Shown: positions 1 through 6,474 of the stretch, one piece after another
Layout: each line of letters starts with the position of its first letter
Numbering within the stretch: position 1 is the stretch's first letter
Origin: Bacteroidota bacterium
GTDB taxonomy: Bacteria; Bacteroidota; Bacteroidia; Chitinophagales; Saprospiraceae
Length of the DNA stretch: 15,745 nucleotides
Assembly: GCA_008501835.1 (NCBI GenBank)
Contig: QQUB01000058.1
Coordinates: forward strand, 1 to 15,745
Reading direction: 5' to 3'
Made by a program: the position numbers and the translations under genes
The notes under the pieces: model-generated
What the model was told of the DNA's origin: nothing
Databases searched by the model: none
What the model saw: the letters and a program-made list of their open reading frames with translations, nothing else

Positions 1-1146
1 TTGTTTGGATATACTGAAGACGATCTTATCGGATCTAATGTCAGCGTTTTAATGCCTTCTCCTGACAAAGAAAATCACGATAGATATATAAACAACTACC
101 TCTCCAGTAAACAAGCCAAAATCATTGGTATCGGACGTGAAGTTACTGCCAGGAAAAAAGACGGAACACTATTTCCTATCAGACTGGCTGTCAGTGAGTT
201 TATCCTCAATGGCAAGACTACCTTCACAGGTATCATCCACGATCTTACCGAAGTAAAACAAGCCGAAGCCCGGATCAAAAAACTGAACGAAGAACTGGAA
301 CAAAAAGTCAATACCAGGACCGAAGAGTTGGCCAGAACCATTAATAAACTACTCAAATCCAACAAACAACTCGAACATGAGATCATTGAAAGAAAAGCTG
401 TAGAGGCAGCCTTACGTAAAAGTGAAAGAGACCTCATGAAGGCTTTTGAAAAAGAAAAGGAACTCAATGCCATGAAAACCAGGTTCGTTTCTCTGGCATC
501 TCATGAATTTCGAACACCATTGAGTACCATTCTGTCTTCGGCCGATCTCGTTGAAGCCTACACCGACGCAACCCAACAGGACAAAAGATTGAAACACACT
601 CAAAGGATCAAATCGGCCGTCAACAACCTCAATACCATCCTGAATGATTTTCTGTCCTTAAGCAGACTGGATGAAAAGAAGGTAGAAGCCAAACCTGTAG
701 AATTTTCATTCAACGAATTTAAGGCCGAAATTGTAGATCAGACCCAGGGCCTCCTAAAACCCGGTCAAAAACTGCACCATGTAGATGATCTTGAGACAGA
801 ACACATTTGTCTTGACAAACAGTTACTTAAGAACATTCTGTTAAACCTGCTCTCTAATGCCATAAAATATTCAGACGAAAATAAAACTATCGCCTGCAGA
901 TCCTATTTAGAAAATGACGACCTTGTTATTGAAGTTAAAGATGAAGGGATCGGTATCCCAAAAGAAGAACAAAAACACCTGTTCACACGTTTTTTCAGAG
1001 CTAAAAACGTCGAAAACATCAAAGGAACTGGTCTGGGGTTGAATATCGTCCGAAATTACGTGGAATTAATGGATGGAAAGATTAATTTTACCAGCGAAGA
1101 AGGAAAAGGCTCAACCTTCATTGTTACCATCCCCCTGGCGGAGTGA
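1..1146 (+). CDS. PAS-domain sensor histidine kinase, FixL-like (5' truncated by the window edge)
   Basis: The reading frame is open at base 1 and begins inside a PAS domain, so the true start lies outside the window and the TTG at 1 is not claimed as a start. Residues 1-85 are the PAS domain, about 88-150 a charged coiled coil. About 160-220 is the HisKA dimerisation domain with phospho-accepting His168 in SHEFRTP. About 270-381 is the HATPase domain (N-box Asn286, G1 box DEGIGIP from Asp314, G2 box GTGLGL at 342-347). All catalytic boxes are intact. The PAS domain resembles the FixL haem domain: HDxYI with His26 and GIGR with Arg46 have the same 20-residue spacing as the haem-ligand His and oxygen-contacting Arg of Bradyrhizobium FixL. 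That haem binds here is inference. No membrane segment is visible in this part. The regulator follows 52 bases downstream and is the obvious partner. Confidence 0.92.
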   Translation: MFGYTEDDLIGSNVSVLMPSPDKENHDRYINNYLSSKQAKIIGIGREVTARKKDGTLFPIRLAVSEFILNGKTTFTGIIHDLTEVKQAEARIKKLNEELEQKVNTRTEELARTINKLLKSNKQLEHEIIERKAVEAALRKSERDLMKAFEKEKELNAMKTRFVSLASHEFRTPLSTILSSADLVEAYTDATQQDKRLKHTQRIKSAVNNLNTILNDFLSLSRLDEKKVEAKPVEFSFNEFKAEIVDQTQGLLKPGQKLHHVDDLETEHICLDKQLLKNILLNLLSNAIKYSDENKTIACRSYLENDDLVIEVKDEGIGIPKEEQKHLFTRFFRAKNVENIKGTGLGLNIVRNYVELMDGKINFTSEEGKGSTFIVTIPLAE

Positions 1147-1198
1147 TTTTCTTGCCAAGGAGCCAAAACCATTTTTTTAGCACAAAACCATTATACAG

Positions 1199-2257
1199 AT
1201 GAAGAAAATCCTCATCATAGAAGATAATACAGAAGTACGTGAAAATATTGAAGAGATCCTGGCATTGGACGGTTATGAAACTTATGGCGCTGCGGATGGA
1301 ACATCAGGAGTGGAACTCGCTATCAACGAAGAACCGGATCTCATTCTTTGTGATGTGATGATGCCTAAACTGGACGGCTTTGGAGTACTCAACATTTTGA
1401 GTAAAAAACCAGAAACCGCTGATATTCCTTTCATCTTCCTCACTGCAAAAACGGAAGCTACAGATTTTCGAAGAGGTATGAACCTGGGAGCAGACGATTA
1501 TATCACTAAACCTTTTCTGAAAGATGACTTGCTCAGGGTGATCGAGATCAGACTCCAGAAAAGTGAGAGACTCCAGAAAAAATACGACAGGACCAAGGAT
1601 GCGTGGATTTCCTTTATCAATGAGCAAAAAGGATACGATGCCATGACCAAACTGGCCGAAGAATACCCTATTAAAAGCTATCGAAAAAAGGAAGAACTTT
1701 TTGAGGAAGGAAAATTGCCAAGAAACCTCTACTACATCACTTCCGGAAAAGTCAAGATCTATAAAACCAATGAATACGGGAAAGAATTTATTCTCAACAT
1801 CCGAAAGGAAGGAGATTTTATTGGATACTCTGCACTGATCAAAGGTAAGGTTTATAATTTTGCAGCCGCTGCCCTTGAAAACGTTGAAGCAAGAGTTATT
1901 CCTAAAAATGAATTCCTTAAGCTATTCTTCTCAAATCAGCATGTTGCCCTTCAGATGATCAAAATGCTGGCGGATAATGTTTCCGAAAAAGAGGAACAAT
2001 TGCTTACCCTTGCATATTACTCTGTAAGAAAACGGATTGCAAAGGCATTGTTATTCCTGCACGATAAATATTTGGAAGACGGTCAAAAGCAAACTGAGAT
2101 CAGAATACTACGTGATGATCTGGCCCATCTGGTCGGTACGGCTAAAGAAAGTGTTATTCGAATGCTTACCGAATTCAAAGAAGACGGTTATATCAATATT
2201 GTTGAAGGAAAGATCGTCATCCTGGATTCAGAAAAACTAGACAACGTTCCGGGATAA
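1199..2257 (+). CDS. Response regulator with Crp/Fnr-type effector and winged-helix DNA-binding domain
   Basis: Residues 1-120 are a CheY-like receiver with acidic pocket Glu8/Asp9, phospho-acceptor Asp52, Thr82 and Lys104 (TKPF). Residues about 155-260 are a cyclic-nucleotide-binding-type beta barrel. About 270-345 is a Crp-type winged helix whose recognition helix (from Thr314) keeps Glu317 and Arg321 at positions that read DNA in Crp and Fnr. The phosphate-binding cassette is not conserved (GYSALIKGKVYN replaces the usual G-E-x-x-L and R-S/T), so cAMP binding is unlikely. No N-terminal cysteine cluster exists, so it is not a true Fnr. The barrel probably serves as a scaffold or dimerisation unit, with phosphorylation as the input. 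It is 52 bases behind the FixL-like kinase and probably co-transcribed. Its stop lies two bases from the stop of the convergent lipoprotein gene. Architecture is clear; regulated genes are unknown. Confidence 0.9.
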   Translation: MKKILIIEDNTEVRENIEEILALDGYETYGAADGTSGVELAINEEPDLILCDVMMPKLDGFGVLNILSKKPETADIPFIFLTAKTEATDFRRGMNLGADDYITKPFLKDDLLRVIEIRLQKSERLQKKYDRTKDAWISFINEQKGYDAMTKLAEEYPIKSYRKKEELFEEGKLPRNLYYITSGKVKIYKTNEYGKEFILNIRKEGDFIGYSALIKGKVYNFAAAALENVEARVIPKNEFLKLFFSNQHVALQMIKMLADNVSEKEEQLLTLAYYSVRKRIAKALLFLHDKYLEDGQKQTEIRILRDDLAHLVGTAKESVIRMLTEFKEDGYINIVEGKIVILDSEKLDNVPG

Positions 2258-2259
2258 AT

Positions 2260-2964
2260 CTATTTTTCAGCGATGACAATATATTGATAATCCAATGCCG
2301 TATCATTGGTAATGATATTTTTGTATCCCGCTTCGTACAATTCATTTTCAATGACAAACAAAGGTTGCCTCAAATCTCCCGGAGGACCAACCGGCGTACG
2401 TTTTTTCTTGAAATCAATGATCAGTAATTTTCCGCCCTCCTTAAGTCCTTTTTTAAGCCTTCTCAGATAATCTACATGATTATCGATATACATAAAGGTA
2501 TTAACGATAACGACGACATCCACTTCTTCCTTTTGCAAAGCAGGGGAATCCGGGGTGGTTAACCTGGTTTCCAGCTTAGGTTGTTGACTTTCCGGCAATC
2601 TTCTGACTTTAACACTGTCGAGATAATTCGTAAACCTTGGATCTACATCTATAGCAATAACCTTATCAGCAGATTCAACCATTCTAAAGGTGAAAAAACC
2701 ACTTCCGGCCCCTATGTCCGCTACAGTTTTACCTTTAAGGCCGCCTAATAACTGCAATACAAGATCCGGTTTTTGCCATATTTCCCGGTAGGTGTTGGAA
2801 TAATCTTCTGTCAATCCACTCCCGGCTTCCTCATTGGATGGGACAGGTTCTACCAGATCCTCTTTAGCCGGATCATTGGTCACCGCTGGATTATCGGATT
2901 CGCAGGAAGCAAATACCCCTGCCGCAGCAAGTAACATTACCCAGAAAATATTCTTTAAGGTCAT
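2260..2964 (-). CDS. Lipoprotein with class I SAM-dependent methyltransferase fold
   Basis: The N-terminus is a lipoprotein signal: a hydrophobic stretch and a lipobox ending at Cys21 (VFASC), followed by acidic or polar residues (ESDNP) and a Pro/Glu-rich linker to about residue 55. The rest is a Rossmann-type methyltransferase: glycine-rich motif I (VADIGAGSGFF), an acidic residue ending beta-2 (AIDVD), a beta-4 stretch (VDVVVIVNTFMY) and a post-motif GGKLLIIDF. Together these are typical of class I methyltransferases. Substrate cannot be read from sequence. The odd point is location: the signal predicts a periplasmic or outer-membrane lipoprotein, whereas SAM is made in the cytoplasm. It lies 127 bases downstream of dnaX on the same strand and may be read through from it. 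It ends tail-to-tail with the response regulator. Confidence 0.8.
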   Translation of the reverse strand: MTLKNIFWVMLLAAAGVFASCESDNPAVTNDPAKEDLVEPVPSNEEAGSGLTEDYSNTYREIWQKPDLVLQLLGGLKGKTVADIGAGSGFFTFRMVESADKVIAIDVDPRFTNYLDSVKVRRLPESQQPKLETRLTTPDSPALQKEEVDVVVIVNTFMYIDNHVDYLRRLKKGLKEGGKLLIIDFKKKRTPVGPPGDLRQPLFVIENELYEAGYKNIITNDTALDYQYIVIAEK

Positions 2965-3091
2965 TGATGTAAATTATGTTTATGGTAAAGTTAAACGATG
3001 GGGGTCAATCAGACAAGGTTTTTCGATTATTAACAAAAAACTAACTATTTAGGATTACGAGAGTAGTGATTTGTTAATCATTTTAGTATTT

Positions 3092-4858
3092 CTAATCCTC
3101 ATCCGGACGCAGATGAAATCGCTTTGCCAGTTCCTGAATATTGGGGTTATGGCTGCGCATTTTGATGAATTTTCCTTTGGCATCAAGCGGTTTCTGTGGT
3201 TTGACGATTTCCGGTTTCTGAGATTCATCCACCTGGATATCCAAAAGCAATTCTTTTTGGCGAAGTTCCTTACGCAAATGTTCGATGAGTCCTGTTTCTA
3301 CCTTAATGGTATCCAGAGCCAGTTTTGATCCAACGGTCACCCTGATTTGCTCATCAACTACTTCGAGCTTGGCATTCTTTAAGGTAACCTTTAAACTGTC
3401 AGAATCAACCTGCAAAACATAATCATCCCATGCGGATTGAATATTTTCCTGGTTGAGTTTTTTTACTTTCTCCTCTCCGTTGGCATCGCCATTACCTTTC
3501 ACCTCCGCCAGAAGGTTATTCAGGTCTACTTTTTCCACACCATGTTTGGTGGTAACTTTTTGAGCAGGCTTTTCTTCCTTTACAGGTTGTTCCTCTTCCG
3601 TTTTTTCTTCAGGAGAAGCAGTCGGGGGTTCTTCGGCCACTTTTTCGTCGGCTATGGGTTCCGGTTCCGGAGATTTTTCAGCTGCTATGACCTCAGGATT
3701 TTTTTTTTCAGTGGGCTCTTGCTGTTGCACCTGAGCAGGCATATCCAATTCAGAAAGCTGTGTCGCTCTTTGTATATAGGTCATTTTTAGCAAGGCAATC
3801 TCGACATGTAGTCTTTTATTCCTGGCCATCTTGAATTCAATATCACAATCATTGGCAATATTGAGCGCGGTCATCAAAAAAGTTTTGCTGCTGATACCCG
3901 CTTGTTCCGCGTATCTCTTTTGCAGTTTTTCTCCTACTTCCAATAATTTCAGGGTCTGAGGATCTTTACAAACCAACAAATTACGCAGATGTTCTGAAAG
4001 GCCATTGATAAAAATATCCGCATCAAACCCTTTCCTCAAAATCTCATCAAACGTATTCAAAACAGCAGCAGCATCTTCTGTCAATAATGCATCTGTCATT
4101 TTGAAAAAATAATCATAATCCAGGATATTTAGATTTCGTATAACATCGTCATACTGCACCTGTTTTCCTGAAAAGGCTATGATACGATCAAAAATGGACA
4201 AGGCATCCCGTAAAGCTCCATCCGCCTTTTGAGCAATAATATGCAATGCACTTTCTTCTGCCTCGATAGACTCTCTCTCACAAATACTCTTGAGGTGGTT
4301 GACGATATCCGTGACTTGTATCCTTCTGAAATCAAAGATCTGACATCTGGAAAGGATGGTCGGAATGATCTTGTGTTTTTCTGTGGTAGCCAGGATAAAA
4401 ATGGCATATGCGGGCGGTTCTTCCAGTGTTTTGAGGAATGCATTAAATGCCTGCTGGGATAACATATGTACCTCATCGATGATGAAGATCTTGTATTTTC
4501 CCTGCTGTGGCTGAAAGCGCACCTGTTCTATAAGTGCCCTGATGTGCTCTACACTATTATTGGAAGCAGCATCGAGCTCCGTTATATTAAAAGAAGTGTT
4601 CTCTTTGAAAGACTGGCAGGACTCACAGGTATTACAAGGCTCGTAATCTTCTGTTGGGTTTTGACAGTTGAGCACCTTTGCCAAAATTCTTGCGCAACTC
4701 GTCTTACCAACACCTCTGGGTCCGCAAAAAAGAAAAGCATGAGCGAGGTGATCACTTTGAAGTGCATTCTTCAAAGTCTGGGAAACGTGTTCCTGCCCAA
4801 CAATCTCGTCAAATTTTGTTGGTCTGTATTTTCTGGCCGATACGACGAAGTTACCCAT
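3092..4858 (-). CDS. dnaX: DNA polymerase III subunits tau and gamma (clamp-loader ATPase)
   Basis: This is the clamp-loader motor that opens the sliding clamp and, in the tau form, ties polymerase and helicase together. Residues 1-180 are the AAA+ domain: Walker A GPRGVGKT at 46-53, zinc-binding Cys65/75/78/81, Walker B with DEVH at 128-131 and the SRC sensor at 170-172. About 180-375 hold the lid and the oligomerisation domain. From about 377 comes a Glu/Pro/Lys-rich linker (to about 440), then a tau-specific C-terminal domain to 588. The full length suits tau. A run of ten A residues on the coding strand (3699-3708, codons 384-387) sits at the core-linker border; a -1 shift there gives Lys-Ser-stop and a product near 388 residues, close in plan to gamma. 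A TACCTTTG promoter element lies just upstream of the start. Confidence 0.97.
   Translation of the reverse strand: MGNFVVSARKYRPTKFDEIVGQEHVSQTLKNALQSDHLAHAFLFCGPRGVGKTSCARILAKVLNCQNPTEDYEPCNTCESCQSFKENTSFNITELDAASNNSVEHIRALIEQVRFQPQQGKYKIFIIDEVHMLSQQAFNAFLKTLEEPPAYAIFILATTEKHKIIPTILSRCQIFDFRRIQVTDIVNHLKSICERESIEAEESALHIIAQKADGALRDALSIFDRIIAFSGKQVQYDDVIRNLNILDYDYFFKMTDALLTEDAAAVLNTFDEILRKGFDADIFINGLSEHLRNLLVCKDPQTLKLLEVGEKLQKRYAEQAGISSKTFLMTALNIANDCDIEFKMARNKRLHVEIALLKMTYIQRATQLSELDMPAQVQQQEPTEKKNPEVIAAEKSPEPEPIADEKVAEEPPTASPEEKTEEEQPVKEEKPAQKVTTKHGVEKVDLNNLLAEVKGNGDANGEEKVKKLNQENIQSAWDDYVLQVDSDSLKVTLKNAKLEVVDEQIRVTVGSKLALDTIKVETGLIEHLRKELRQKELLLDIQVDESQKPEIVKPQKPLDAKGKFIKMRSHNPNIQELAKRFHLRPDED
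3699..3708 (-). promoter_or_regulatory. Candidate slippage site in dnaX (ten-A run)
   Basis: On the coding strand the codons are GAA AAA AAA AAT CCT GAG (E384 K K N P E). A -1 shift, or one extra A in the message, reads AAA TCC TGA and stops after Lys-Ser. A +1 shift reads ATC CTG AGG TCA TAG and stops after four codons. Such runs drive programmed frameshifting in E. coli dnaX and transcriptional slippage in Thermus dnaX (established knowledge); use here is inferred. I see no strong stem-loop directly downstream, which favours transcript slippage over a structured ribosomal site. Confidence 0.55.
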
Positions 4859-4874
4859 GCATATGATTTATCTT

Positions 4875-4882
4875 CAAAGGTA
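4875..4882 (-). promoter_or_regulatory. Predicted -7 element for dnaX
   Basis: TACCTTTG on the minus strand matches the Bacteroidota TAnnTTTG element. It would place the transcript start about ten bases before the ATG. A weak TTTC lies 20 bases further upstream at the -33 position. The same octamer occurs before the OmpH gene. Confidence 0.5.
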
Positions 4883-4929
4883 ATAGTATTCCATGACTAG
4901 TTGAAATTTTGTTTCTTTTTCCTGCTATC

Positions 4930-5002
4930 GTGCTTGCACTAATAAATTTCGTACACACCGAATTTATTCGGTGCGACAAGCCGAATGAATTCGGCGAGTA
5001 CG
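4930..5002. repeat. Compound palindromic element (three short hairpins, two inside an outer stem)
   Basis: Three perfect inverted repeats, all with two-base loops, are packed into 73 bases: GTGC-TT-GCAC at 4930-4939, an 8-bp stem CACCGAAT/ATTCGGTG at 4956-4973 and a 7-bp stem GCCGAAT/ATTCGGC at 4980-4995. The last two share the core CCGAAT/ATTCGG and are enclosed by CGTAC (4950-4954) and GTACG (4998-5002), so a three-way junction can form on either strand. It lies upstream of dnaX and has no T-run that would make it a simple terminator. It could be a REP-like or MITE-like dispersed repeat, or a protein-binding site; copy number cannot be judged from one window. Confidence 0.6.
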
Positions 5003-5109
5003 GTTTTTCCTAAAGGCTGCTGCTCTATATTTAGTTTCAAAATATTCATTGAAAATCGTAAAACAACCATTATTTGTTCAAAAAAAATCGCTGTTTACTA
5101 AAAATCTAC
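5003..5109. other. AT-rich spacer with no recognised feature
   Basis: Between the palindromic element and the first predicted small-RNA promoter I find no open frame of useful length, no strong hairpin and no recognisable motif. Confidence 0.5.
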
Positions 5110-5140
5110 TTGAATAAAGAGGTGATTAATTATAGTTTTG
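5110..5140 (+). promoter_or_regulatory. Predicted promoter of small-RNA unit 1
   Basis: TAGTTTTG at 5133-5140 matches the TAnnTTTG element exactly, and a TTG at 5110-5112 lies 20 bases upstream, a suitable -33 spacing for Bacteroidota. The predicted transcript start is near 5147, about 100 bases before a strong terminator. Confidence 0.5.
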
Positions 5141-5146
5141 TCAATA

Positions 5147-5244
5147 ATCCAAACAATAAACTTTAGATAAATAAGAATAATAAAAATTTTGGTTTTATTT
5201 GGTTAGGGCTGAGGTGGTGCTTGAAGTACTGCCTCTTTTTTTTT
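5147..5244 (+). ncRNA. Candidate small RNA, about 98 nt, family unknown
   Basis: A promoter-like element upstream and an intrinsic terminator at the end define a unit of about 98 bases with no ATG in it. The first 60 bases are AT-rich and largely unstructured; the 3' end is a GC-richer hairpin that is also the terminator. I recognise no conserved motif: no SRP-type GGAA tetraloop region, no tRNA arms and no RNase P core. Both ends are inferred, and it could instead be a regulated leader that happens to terminate. Confidence 0.35.
5211..5244 (+). terminator. Intrinsic terminator of small-RNA unit 1
   Basis: The stem 5211-5220 pairs with 5226-5235 (ten pairs, three of them wobble) around a five-base loop, and nine T residues follow at 5236-5244. 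Confidence 0.65.
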
Positions 5245-5263
5245 GGAAATATATTAGAAAAAA

Positions 5264-5294
5264 TTTCACTTTATTTATTTTTTTAATATATTTG
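5264..5294 (+). promoter_or_regulatory. Predicted promoter of small-RNA unit 2
   Basis: TATATTTG at 5287-5294 matches TAnnTTTG exactly. A near-match TTTC at 5264-5267 stands 19 bases upstream in the -33 position. Predicted transcript start is about 5301. Confidence 0.45.
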
Positions 5295-5300
5295 CTTTGT

Positions 5301-5604
5301 ATTTTTACGAATACGCCTTTACAACAACACTCACCAAAAATTTGACGATCACAAAAATCGTCATGTCCGATTAATTAGGCTACCTACATTTTTTCTACTA
5401 CCACAAACAAGTTAATACACTTGACCTTTTTATTTTTCAGGTCAGTTGGGCTCATGATTACATGCAGTTCCATTCATCGAATGTCTTAGCATAAGCAACA
5501 AACACCTTCTTAAGAATAACACTATAAAGGGATGTGACACTACCCCTTGCACTATGTATTTCGCTAATGAAAACCGTCTGGTTATTTGATCAGGCGGTTT
5601 TTTT
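5301..5604 (+). ncRNA. Candidate structured RNA, about 300 nt, family unknown
   Basis: This unit runs from a predicted promoter to a clear terminator and has no open frame longer than about 11 codons on the plus strand. It can form several local hairpins: GTATT/AATAC (5299-5314), GACGAT/ATCGTC (5344-5362), TGACCT/AGGTCA around 5423-5445, CATTC/GAATG around 5471-5483, CTTA/TAAG around 5486-5496 and AAGGG/CCCTT around 5527-5547. I tested it against what I know of tmRNA, RNase P RNA and SRP RNA and found no convincing match. 6S RNA is not excluded, since its sequence is poorly conserved. The 5' boundary is uncertain. Confidence 0.4.
5571..5604 (+). terminator. Intrinsic terminator of small-RNA unit 2
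   Basis: A ten-pair stem with one G-U pair (5571-5580 with 5591-5600) and a ten-base loop is followed by a T-run to 5604. No protein gene on the plus strand lies upstream within 3.3 kb, so it implies a local plus-strand RNA. Confidence 0.8.
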
Positions 5605-5608
5605 ATGC

Positions 5609-5653
5609 AAAAAAAAATCCCGACAACGGAATGATTTCTGTTGTCGGGATTTT
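5609..5653 (-). terminator. Terminator of the TlpA gene, possibly bidirectional
   Basis: A perfect 14-bp stem (5614-5627 with 5640-5653) around a 12-base loop is flanked on the minus strand by a run of nine T (complement of 5609-5617). It sits 23 bases past the stop of the minus-strand thioredoxin gene and back-to-back with the preceding plus-strand terminator. Confidence 0.85.
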
Positions 5654-5676
5654 AATAAGGACTTTTAGATCCTTCG

Positions 5677-6231
5677 TTAATTATTGTAAAGTACTTTCAT
5701 TTTATCTTCCAATTCATATTCATCCCCCGGAGCATATCCGGAATGAACATCCACAATATTTCCTTTTTGATCCACTAATAAGGTATGTGGAATGGACTGA
5801 AAATTGAGTGTATTTCTCAGAGCCTGGTTGGTATCGGAAAGAATGATATATTCCCATCCTTTAGATTCTACAATAGGAGTCACCTTTGCAAGTGCACGGC
5901 GGGTATCAATCGTAATGGCTATCAATTGCATATCATATTCTTCCTGCCAGTCAGGATATAAATCGGCAATAGCATCGAGTTCCGTCTGGCATGGTTTACA
6001 CCAGGAAGCCCATAAGCTGATAACGGTAATTTTACCTGGCTTTTCATCAGTTCCAACGTATTCTGTAAGATTGGTGCTTTGTCCATCAAGTGTACGAATT
6101 TCCGTATCGGGAAGTTTCTTACCCTTTTTCACTACCGGATGTTCGCGGGCAAGTTCCCCTTCCTGAGCCATAAGGCTAATTGAAAATGTACCTGCTAAAA
6201 GTACAACTAGAAAAAGTTTGTTTAATCTCAT
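5677..6231 (-). CDS. TlpA-family periplasmic thioredoxin-like disulfide reductase
   Basis: A Sec signal peptide (residues 1-22, ending SLMAQ) is followed by a thioredoxin fold of the TlpA/ResA/AhpC type. The active site is WASWCKPC with Cys78 and Cys81; the family's cis-proline is at Pro148 (SIPHT). There are no other cysteines. Such proteins reduce or shuffle disulfides of exported proteins, for example in cytochrome c maturation, but the target cannot be named. The gene is divergent from the barrel/Omp28-type operon, whose products also carry paired cysteines, and ends at a strong hairpin terminator. At 184 residues it is a complete minimal member. Confidence 0.92.
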   Translation of the reverse strand: MRLNKLFLVVLLAGTFSISLMAQEGELAREHPVVKKGKKLPDTEIRTLDGQSTNLTEYVGTDEKPGKITVISLWASWCKPCQTELDAIADLYPDWQEEYDMQLIAITIDTRRALAKVTPIVESKGWEYIILSDTNQALRNTLNFQSIPHTLLVDQKGNIVDVHSGYAPGDEYELEDKMKVLYNN

Positions 6232-6417
6232 CTTGATCTGTTTGTTTAATTTGACTCAAAAGCCGTTTTCAACGCTCATTTGGATGGTCAAAAATTGTCC
6301 GTGATCATCCTTTTTTGAGGTAACGAGCTTTTTTCATGTTCGCAAAATGACTAAATTGATTGTTTATTTTTTTTCCTTCTACTTTTTACGGAAAATTGCA
6401 ACCACATTCAGTGTTAT

Positions 6418-6441
6418 TGACGTACAAAAGTGTAAACGTCA
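6418..6441. promoter_or_regulatory. Inverted repeat upstream of the barrel gene
   Basis: TGACGT (6418-6423) and ACGTCA (6436-6441) are exact inverted copies 12 bases apart in the divergent intergenic region, 34 bases before the barrel start codon. This geometry fits a dimeric regulator site, but no regulator is indicated. Confidence 0.3.
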
Positions 6442-6474
6442 CGATAAAAACGAAAACAAAACTAAACTATTCTA

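Noticed and set aside
96..473. Minus-strand frame of 125 codons inside the histidine kinase
   Set aside because: It is antisense to well-conserved PAS and coiled-coil coding sequence, and its Ser/Leu-rich translation is typical of reading a helical gene backwards.
1165..1192. Direct repeat AAAACCATT in the gap between kinase and regulator
   Set aside because: A nine-base AT-rich match within 30 bases is weak, and no function is suggested.
2037..2240. Plus-strand frame of 67 codons inside the response regulator
   Set aside because: It is an out-of-frame reading of the conserved Crp-type winged-helix region.
3437..3790. Plus-strand frame of 117 codons opposite the dnaX linker
   Set aside because: The Phe/Arg-rich translation is the mirror of the Glu/Lys-rich tau linker and resembles no protein.
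5301..5604. tmRNA, RNase P RNA or SRP RNA near dnaX
   Set aside because: No tRNA-like ends or ALAA-type tag frame, no RNase P core sequence, and no SRP GGAA-tetraloop domain. An in-frame NVLA-stop around 5484 was considered as a tag and dismissed.
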